DNA of 64,000 bases from NCBI GenBank assembly GCA_016711205.1, contig JADJTM010000001.1:124001-188000 (forward strand), in the 5' to 3' direction. This DNA is from Micropruina sp. Its GTDB lineage: Bacteria > Actinomycetota > Actinomycetes > Propionibacteriales > Propionibacteriaceae. Every line of letters begins with the position of its first letter. The stretch's first letter is position 1. A model generated the notes under the pieces. It saw only the letters and a list, made by a program, of their open reading frames with translations, searched no databases and was not told the DNA's origin. This document shows, piece by piece, positions 58,383 through 64,000 of the stretch. The position numbers and the translations under genes are program-made.

Positions 58383-59357
58383 CTATCGTTCCAGGTTCGC
58401 CTCCGCGGCCTGATCGCCGAGGGTGGTCAGCGTGTTCACCAGGGCGGAATCCAGGTCGTCGCGGGCCTGCGAGCCGGGGACGGTGGTCGGGTTGCCGGTC
58501 GCGGACGGCAGCAGGCCGGCGACGACCTTCATCAGCCGGGTGGTCGTCGCCGGGGCCAGGCCGCGGACCCGGATCGCCAGCCAGGTCAGCGGCGTGGTGC
58601 TGACGAACGGCTTGCCCGCCAGCACGCCCGCCACGATCGTGCGGGCCGCACGCTCGGCGTCCATGGAGAGCAGCGGCAGCGAGGCCGCCGGGGCGAACCA
58701 GGCGTACTCGTGGGCCGAGTCGCCGAAGAAGAGCGCCTGCGTGTGTGATCCGGTGCGCATCAGGCCGGGCACGATCGTGGTGGCGGTGACACCGCTGCTG
58801 GCCAGCTCGGCGGCCAGGCAGTCCGAGAACCCGACCGCGCCGAACTTGGCCGTCGCGTAGGGCAACAGGTGCGGCGGCGACACCATGCCGCCCACCGAGG
58901 CGACGGTGCCGATGCGTCCGCGGTGACGGTGCCGCATGCCCGGCAGCACCGCCCACGCCAAGTGGATCGGACCCTTCAGCATGGTGTCGATGGCCTCGTC
59001 GAAGTGGTCCACGGTGGCGTCGGCCGCCGGGCCGACCTGAATGATGCCGGCCACATGGATCGACACCTCGACGGGCCCCAGCTCGGCCTCGACCGCGCGC
59101 ACCAGCCCGGCCACCTGGGCGCGGTCGCCCACGTCGCACACATAGGGGTGTGCGGCGGCGCCGAGCCGCTCGGCAGCCCGGTCGAGTGCATCGGCGTTCC
59201 GGGCTGCGATGGCGACCACGTAGCCCCGCCGGATCAGCTCGGCCGCGATCAACAGCCCGAGGCCACGCGACGCTCCGGCGACGATGGCAACAGGACCGGA
59301 CGGCCCGGGCGGGGCGTCCGTTCCCGCGCGTGCCCGGGTGGGATTCGAGTCGCTCAC
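58383..59357 (-). CDS. Short-chain dehydrogenase of the KatE operon
   Basis: A 324-residue SDR. The cofactor motif is VAGASRGLGLLIAAELIRRG (TGxxxGxG equivalent), CDVGDRAQVAGLVRAVEAEL follows, then HVAGIIQVG, VASVGGMVSPPHLLPYATAK with the catalytic Ser, Tyr and Lys. The C-terminal extension after residue 220 is longer than in minimal SDRs. The GTG start at 59357 overlaps the alcohol dehydrogenase stop (GTGA). Third gene of the catalase operon; it probably handles aldehydes or ketones under stress. The substrate is unknown. Confidence 0.88.
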   Translation of the reverse strand: MSDSNPTRARAGTDAPPGPSGPVAIVAGASRGLGLLIAAELIRRGYVVAIAARNADALDRAAERLGAAAHPYVCDVGDRAQVAGLVRAVEAELGPVEVSIHVAGIIQVGPAADATVDHFDEAIDTMLKGPIHLAWAVLPGMRHRHRGRIGTVASVGGMVSPPHLLPYATAKFGAVGFSDCLAAELASSGVTATTIVPGLMRTGSHTQALFFGDSAHEYAWFAPAASLPLLSMDAERAARTIVAGVLAGKPFVSTTPLTWLAIRVRGLAPATTTRLMKVVAGLLPSATGNPTTVPGSQARDDLDSALVNTLTTLGDQAAEANLER

Positions 59358-60538
59358 GGGTTGAGCACCACCTTGAGGCAGCCGTCCGTCTTCTGTTGGA
59401 ACATGCGGTAGGCGTCCGGGGCCGCCTCCAGCGGCAACCGGTGGGTGGCCAGTGACTCCAGGCCCAGGTCGTCGGCCGGACGCAGCGCGATCTGCGGTAG
59501 CTCGCCGGTCCATCGCTTGACGTGGCACTGACCCATCCGGATGGTCAGCCCCTTGTCGAACATGGTCATCATCGGCAGCGGGTCGGCCATGCCGCCGTAG
59601 ACCCCACTGATGCTAACCGTTCCGCCCCGGCGCACCGCCTCGAGGCACACGGTCAGCGCGGCCAGCCGGTCGATGCCGACGTTCTCGACGGCGGTCTTCG
59701 CCAGGGGTTTCGGAAGCCGGGCCGCCGCGCCGATCACCGCCGCCGCGACCGGGCTGCCGTGGGCCTCCATGCCGACCGCTTCCAGTACCCCGTCTGGGCC
59801 GCGGCCCCCGGTCAGGTCGCGCAGGGCGCCGGCCACGTCTTTGACCTCGCCGGCGTTCACCACCTCGATTCCGGCGGCGGCCGCCTTCGCCAGCCGTTCG
59901 GGCACCAGATCCACGCCGATCACCCGACCGACCCCCCGCTCCTGCGCACACCTCACCGCCAGCTGGCCCACCGGGCCGAGACCGACCACCGCCAGGGTGT
60001 CGTCCGCCCCGACGCCGGCGTAGTCGACCCCCTGCCAGGCGGTGGGCAGAATGTCGGACAGGTACAGGAACCGCTCGTCGGGTAGGTCGGACGGCAGTGT
60101 GATCGGGCCGAAGCCGGCATGCGGAACCCGGACGTACTCCGCCTGGCCGCCGGGCACCGAACCGTACAGGCTGGTGTAGCCGAACAGGCTCGCCCCCTTG
60201 TCCTGCTCGGTGTTCTGGGTGGTCTCGCACTGGGCGAACAGTCCGCGTGAACACATCCAGCAATGGCCGCACGCGATGTTGAACGGCACCACCACCCGGT
60301 CGCCCACCCGAAGGTCGCCCACCTCGTCGCCCACCTGTTCGACGATGCCCATGAACTCGTGGCCGAGCACGTCGCCCTTGGTCAGAAACGGTGCCAGAAC
60401 GCCATACAGGTGCAGATCCGAACCGCAGATCGCGGTCGAGGTCACCCGCACGACGGCGTCGGTCGGGGCTTGGATGGACGGGTCGGGCACCTCCTCGATG
60501 CGCACGTCCTCGACGCCGTGCCAGGTCAGGGCCTTCAT
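59354..60538 (-). CDS. Zinc-dependent alcohol dehydrogenase (formaldehyde dehydrogenase-like)
   Basis: A 394-residue MDR-family dehydrogenase. TAICGSDLHLY holds the catalytic zinc Cys, GHEFMGIVEQVG the catalytic His and Glu, and CGHCWMCSRGLFAQC the four structural zinc cysteines. NAD binding is VVGLGPVGQLAVRCAQERG. The sequence is of the glutathione-independent formaldehyde dehydrogenase-like branch. Overlaps of 4 bases on both sides (ATGA with the catalase, GTGA with the SDR) put it in one operon with them. Confidence 0.9.
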   Translation of the reverse strand: MKALTWHGVEDVRIEEVPDPSIQAPTDAVVRVTSTAICGSDLHLYGVLAPFLTKGDVLGHEFMGIVEQVGDEVGDLRVGDRVVVPFNIACGHCWMCSRGLFAQCETTQNTEQDKGASLFGYTSLYGSVPGGQAEYVRVPHAGFGPITLPSDLPDERFLYLSDILPTAWQGVDYAGVGADDTLAVVGLGPVGQLAVRCAQERGVGRVIGVDLVPERLAKAAAAGIEVVNAGEVKDVAGALRDLTGGRGPDGVLEAVGMEAHGSPVAAAVIGAAARLPKPLAKTAVENVGIDRLAALTVCLEAVRRGGTVSISGVYGGMADPLPMMTMFDKGLTIRMGQCHVKRWTGELPQIALRPADDLGLESLATHRLPLEAAPDAYRMFQQKTDGCLKVVLNP

Positions 60539-62727
60539 GCGTCCGCTCCGGTCGTCGCGAAGCGATGCCAGACCCGATGCCGGGCCAGCAGCTCGGTCAG
60601 TTGCGTGACCAGCGCGGTCGGTGCGCCGCTGACCACGCCTGCGCCGCTCGGGACGCCGGCGTCGCGCAGCACGCTGCCGGCGGCGCTCAGCGTTCCGATC
60701 GGCTTGGCGTGCCGCCAGGCCTGACGCAGCAGTTCCGCGATCCGCGGATCGAGATCGGCCGCGGCGTCGGACGGGGCCGCCTTGGCATCCAGCGGGACAA
60801 CCACGCCGGGCTCCGATGGGGCCGCGTCCGCGATCACCAGCGCGTCCAGTTCGACGGCGGTGGCAGTGGCGTAGCTGCGTTGCGGCAGGTCGCCGCGAAC
60901 GCTGCTGCCGGCCGGGCCGATCACCAGCGGCAGCAGGCCGGCCGCACGCAGGCCGTCCAGCAGGGCGGTGACGCCGTCACCGGGTTGCGCCCCGATGACC
61001 ACCCCGACGGCGCGGCCGGTGACCGGCCAGCTGCCACCCAGCATCGACACCGCCGGCGAGGTCGTGCCGTCCGGCTCTGGCGCGGCCCGCTGCGGCACCG
61101 GTAGACCCAACCCGGCGGCCACACCAGCGGCCAGCTCGGCGTCGATCGCGGCCAGGTGCTGAAGCTGGCGTTGCCGGATGACGAGCTCGTAGCACTTGCT
61201 CAGCTCGAAAGTGTAGGCGGCGACGACGTGATCGCGTTCCACGGCAGTCAATGAGCGGAAGAACAATCCGGGCTGGCTGTAGTGGTCCTCGAAGGACACC
61301 GGCAGCTGCCGGACCCGCTCGGACGTCTGCGGAATCTGCGGCACCTCGATGAACGCGCCATCGGTGACCACGAAGGGGCAACCGCCGTCCAGCGAGTTTG
61401 GATGGTAGGGCGCCACGCCGCCGTGCACCGCGCCCTGGTGCATGCCGTCGCGCAGCAGGTCGTTGATCGGCGCGTGACTGCGGTTGATCGGCAGCTGGGT
61501 GAAGTTGGGACCGCCCAGCCGGGTCATCTGGGTGTCGAGGTAGCTGAACAACCGCACCTGCAGCAACGGGTCGTTGGTGACGTCGATACCCGGCACCAGG
61601 TTGCCGACCTGGAACGCGACCTGCTCGGTCTCGGCGAAGTAGTTCACCGGGTTGGCGGTCAGCGTCATGGTTCCGATGATCTGCACCGGGCAGAGCTCCT
61701 CGGGCACGAATTTGGTCGGATCCAGCAGGTCAATGCCCTCGAAGGTCTCATCCTCGGTGTCGGGCATCACCTGGACGCCCAGCTCCCATTGCGGGAAGTT
61801 TCCGGCCTCGATCGCGTCGGCCAGGTCGCGCCGGTGGAAGTCGGGGTCGAGGCCGCAGAGCAGCTGCGCCTCCTCCCACACCAGCGCATGGACGCCGGCC
61901 TTCGGCTTCCAGTGAAACTTGACCAGGCTGGTCGCGCCCTCGGCGTTGGTCAGCCGGAACGTGTGCACCCCGAAGCCCTCCATCATGCGCAGCGAGCGCG
62001 GAATGCCCCGGTCCGACATGTTCCAGATGGTGTGCGCCTGCGCCTCGGTGTGCAGCGACACAAAATCCCAGAAGGTGTCGTGCGCCGACTGCGCCTGCGG
62101 AATCTCGCGGCTGGGGTGCGGCTTGGCGGCGTGGATGATGTCGGGAAACTTGATGCCGTCCTGAATGAAGAAGACCGGAATGTTGTTGCCGACCAGGTCG
62201 TAGACGCCTTCACCAGTGTAGAACTTGACCGCGAAACCGCGGGTGTCGCGCACCGTGTCGGCCGAGCCGCGCGAGCCCAGCACGGTCGAGAAGCGGACGA
62301 ACACCGGCGTTTGCTCGCCCGCTTGCAGAAACGCCGCGCGGCAGATGCCCGCCGCGGCACCGTTGGCCACGAACGTGCCGTGCGCGGCCGCGCCACGCGC
62401 GTGCACCACCCGCTCCGGGATGCGTTCGTGATCGAAGTGGTTGATCTTCTCGCGCAGGTGCTGGTCGGCCAGCAGCACCGGGCCGCGGCGTCCGGCCTTG
62501 AGGGAGTGATCGGTGTCGCGCAGTGGCGTGCCGCCGGCGGAGGTCAGCCGGGCACCCTGCTGTGCGAACGCGGTGCCGGCCACCGGAAGCGGTGCACCGG
62601 TCGGGGTGTGCGGGTCGGGACCGCGTTGGTCGTTCGCCGGTGGCAACGGCTCGGTCGGCCGATCGGGCTCGGCGAGGGCGGGCGGTTTCGGGCTGGGTGC
62701 GCCGGGCGCGGGAGGGCTGGGGGACAT
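60535..62727 (-). CDS. katE: Large-subunit catalase (KatE/HPII type)
   Basis: A 730-residue clade 2 catalase. The catalytic region is PERVVHARGAAAHG (active His), the Asn is in FYTGEGVYDLVGNNIPVF, and the haem ligand is RLFSYLDTQMTRLGGPNF. After the core (about residue 560) comes the extra C-terminal domain of large catalases, a flavodoxin/DJ-1-like fold (VGVVIGAQPGDGVTALLDGL, DALVIADAAPSEPG). It detoxifies hydrogen peroxide, mainly in stationary phase. The N-terminal 60 residues are Pro-rich and disordered. The ATG at 62727 is the start; the ADH gene overlaps its end by ATGA. Confidence 0.93.
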   Translation of the reverse strand: MSPSPPAPGAPSPKPPALAEPDRPTEPLPPANDQRGPDPHTPTGAPLPVAGTAFAQQGARLTSAGGTPLRDTDHSLKAGRRGPVLLADQHLREKINHFDHERIPERVVHARGAAAHGTFVANGAAAGICRAAFLQAGEQTPVFVRFSTVLGSRGSADTVRDTRGFAVKFYTGEGVYDLVGNNIPVFFIQDGIKFPDIIHAAKPHPSREIPQAQSAHDTFWDFVSLHTEAQAHTIWNMSDRGIPRSLRMMEGFGVHTFRLTNAEGATSLVKFHWKPKAGVHALVWEEAQLLCGLDPDFHRRDLADAIEAGNFPQWELGVQVMPDTEDETFEGIDLLDPTKFVPEELCPVQIIGTMTLTANPVNYFAETEQVAFQVGNLVPGIDVTNDPLLQVRLFSYLDTQMTRLGGPNFTQLPINRSHAPINDLLRDGMHQGAVHGGVAPYHPNSLDGGCPFVVTDGAFIEVPQIPQTSERVRQLPVSFEDHYSQPGLFFRSLTAVERDHVVAAYTFELSKCYELVIRQRQLQHLAAIDAELAAGVAAGLGLPVPQRAAPEPDGTTSPAVSMLGGSWPVTGRAVGVVIGAQPGDGVTALLDGLRAAGLLPLVIGPAGSSVRGDLPQRSYATATAVELDALVIADAAPSEPGVVVPLDAKAAPSDAAADLDPRIAELLRQAWRHAKPIGTLSAAGSVLRDAGVPSGAGVVSGAPTALVTQLTELLARHRVWHRFATTGADA

Positions 62728-62811
62728 GTGCCGAGCCTGCCCCCCGCTCAGTCGGCAGAACACACACTCTGGGGTGAGAGGTTCACTAGGCGGGCTGGGT
62801 ACCGTTTCATC

Positions 62812-63840
62812 ATGTCCACGGGTGGTCGTCCTGCGCTCGTCGGCGCTGAACTGGACGAGGCGGAGGCGCTGGTCGGACGCACTCCGCTCGTACCCCTGCG
62901 GCGACTGCAGAGCCGCACCGATATCACGGTCTGGGCCAAGCTCGAATCGTTCAACCCCGGCGGCAGCGCCAAGGACCGCACCGCCCTGGCCATGCTGCGA
63001 CGCGGCTGGGCCGACGGATCGATCGGACCCGGTTCGACCATCGTCGAGTCATCCTCGGGCAATCTCGGCGTCGCCCTGGCCCGCTGGTGCAGCCGGCTCG
63101 ACCTGCCGTTTCACTGCGTCGTCGACAGCAAGGTCAACCGGCCCACCGCGGCGCTGATCCGGACACTCGGCGGCATCGTGCACACGGTCGATCGGCCCGA
63201 TCCGGCCACCGGCGATCTGCTGGCCGCCCGCATGGCGCGGGTGCGCGAGCTGGTGGGTCGCATCGACGGTGCGGTGTGGCTCAACCAGTACGCCAATGAG
63301 GCGGCCATCGAGGCGCACAGCGGCACCATGCGCGAGATCGCCGAAGCCCTCAACCATCGGGTCGATCGGCTGTACGTCGCGGTCAGCACCACCGGCACCC
63401 TCAGCGGTTGCCGGCGCTACGTGCAACAGCACGCGCTGGGCACCCGGCTGATCGCGGTGGACGCGGTCGGCAGCGTGCTGTTCGGCGGCGGCCGGGCCGA
63501 TCGCCAGCTGAGCGGATTCGGCGCCGGAACCGTGCCCGCCCTGGCCGCGCACGCTCAGCCCGACGACGTGGTGCGGATCAGCGAGATCGACACGGTGGTG
63601 GGCTGCCGGCTGCTGGCCCGTCGCGAGGCGATCGTCGCGGGGGCGTCGTCCGGTGCGGTCGTGCAGGCCTTCCTGCGGGACGCGGCGCAGCTGCCGTCCG
63701 GAACGCAGGTGGTGCTATTGCTGCACGACGGTGGCGTCCCCTACCTCGACACCGTCTACGACGACGACTGGGTGCGCCGGCGGCTCGGTGTCGACGCCGC
63801 GCAGCTGGAGCAACCGCCGGCCGACGGGCTCGAGCGATGA
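62812..63840 (+). CDS. PLP-dependent synthase, SbnA-like (2,3-diaminopropionate pathway)
   Basis: A 342-residue fold type II PLP enzyme. The PLP-lysine is K54 in NPGGSAKDRTAL, followed by ESSSGNLGVALARWC (with SSSGN where cysteine synthases have TSGN), VDSKVNRPTAALIRTLGG, NQYANEAAIEAHSGTM and STTGTLSGCRRY. These features are those of SbnA, which joins O-phosphoserine and glutamate to start 2,3-diaminopropionate synthesis, rather than of CysK. The stop overlaps the next ATG (ATGATG), so it is coupled to an FAD/NAD(P)-binding protein. It may begin a natural-product or siderophore cluster that continues outside the window. Confidence 0.78.
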   Translation: MSTGGRPALVGAELDEAEALVGRTPLVPLRRLQSRTDITVWAKLESFNPGGSAKDRTALAMLRRGWADGSIGPGSTIVESSSGNLGVALARWCSRLDLPFHCVVDSKVNRPTAALIRTLGGIVHTVDRPDPATGDLLAARMARVRELVGRIDGAVWLNQYANEAAIEAHSGTMREIAEALNHRVDRLYVAVSTTGTLSGCRRYVQQHALGTRLIAVDAVGSVLFGGGRADRQLSGFGAGTVPALAAHAQPDDVVRISEIDTVVGCRLLARREAIVAGASSGAVVQAFLRDAAQLPSGTQVVLLLHDGGVPYLDTVYDDDWVRRRLGVDAAQLEQPPADGLER

Positions 63841-64000
63841 TGCGGGTGGCGATCGTCGGTGCCGGGCCGAACGGACTGTTCGCGGCGGAACGGCTGATCG
63901 CGCACCTGGCCGCCGGTGGCGGCCGGGCGGACGTCACGGTGTTCGATCCGCAGCCGCCCGGCTGGGGAGCCGGTTACCGACCCGACCAGCCCGAGTGGCT
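63837..64000 (+). CDS. FAD/NAD(P)-binding protein, N-terminal part
   Basis: The first 54 codons of a gene cut by the window edge. VAIVGAGPNGLFAAERLIAH is a dinucleotide-binding motif (GxGxxG) of the FAD/NAD(P)-binding family with NAD_binding_9-like spacing, and VTVFDPQPPGWGAGY is the usual second strand with FDP and a GxGxxY element. The ATG at 63837 overlaps the SbnA-like stop. Such proteins often accompany amino-acid or peptide biosynthesis genes. The rest is not visible. Confidence 0.7.
   Translation, partial: MMRVAIVGAGPNGLFAAERLIAHLAAGGGRADVTVFDPQPPGWGAGYRPDQPEW

Noticed and set aside
61282..63840. An 852-residue plus-strand frame that runs through the catalase region into the SbnA-like gene
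   Set aside because: Only the part from 62812 has family sequence; upstream it is the antisense of katE.
1..64000. CRISPR array
   Set aside because: No regularly spaced direct repeats of CRISPR size and no cas genes are seen.

Overview
High-GC DNA with GTG starts, ATGA/GTGA gene overlaps, leaderless-looking promoters and typical actinobacterial families (PF07332-type holin-X, DUF3618, DUF4143 ATPases, IS1380 and IS256 elements) points to an Actinomycetota chromosome. I cannot place it below phylum from sequence alone. The window has two halves: an accessory/defence half (1 to about 35.5 kb) and a more ordinary metabolic half (35.5 to 64 kb) that still carries one IS256 insertion.

Region 1 (1-12.4 kb) is one tightly coupled defence operon on the plus strand: the 3' end of a DUF1998 (DrmB-type) protein, a SNF2 helicase (DrmD-type), a large Eco57I/TaqI-like adenine methylase (DrmMI-type), a free-standing paralogue of that methylase's C-terminal module, then a multi-reader McrB and McrC. 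An 11-G tract lies exactly at the junction between methylase body and C-terminal module. The operon is followed by a truncated N-terminus of another helicase-type protein, two hairpins, the 3' half of a tRNA-Lys gene and a wrecked tyrosine integrase, which look like the scar of an integrative element.

Region 2 (12.8-26.4 kb) is rich in toxin-antitoxin genes: HTH-MNT/HEPN, two broken DUF4143 ATPases (one split by IS1380 with a CTAG target duplication), MazE/MazF, a BrnT-like/ribbon-helix-helix remnant, an AbiEi-AbiEii fusion and a VapBC-like pair, mixed with relics of an MNT gene and an excisionase. Region 3 (26.5-35.5 kb) holds an SDR, a DUF6880-like protein, two inverted IS256 copies around one small gene, and a PLD-helicase that has lost its Walker A region.

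Region 4 (35.5-64 kb) contains an Old Yellow Enzyme-type oxidoreductase, a GNAT, a methyltransferase, a CoA-binding protein, a TetR regulator, an envelope cluster (helical membrane-anchored protein, holin-X, DUF3618, YihY), a GH38 alpha-mannosidase split by the third IS256, a nuclease/phosphatase-fold lipoprotein, a CPBP protease, SRPBCC, a PEP-hydrolase-like/UPF0261 pair, an acyl-CoA ligase, a carboxymuconolactone decarboxylase-like protein, CysK, a KatE-ADH-SDR operon, and at the right edge an SbnA-like synthase coupled to an FAD/NAD(P)-binding protein.

Caution on frames: the three IS256 copies differ almost only by single-base indels in short homopolymers, and all three carry a different wrong length at the same CCC run. 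The assembly therefore probably contains residual indel errors, and several frameshifts described here (SNF2 helicase, methylase, YihY, CoA-binding protein) may be artefacts. The poly-G tract must be judged with the same caution.
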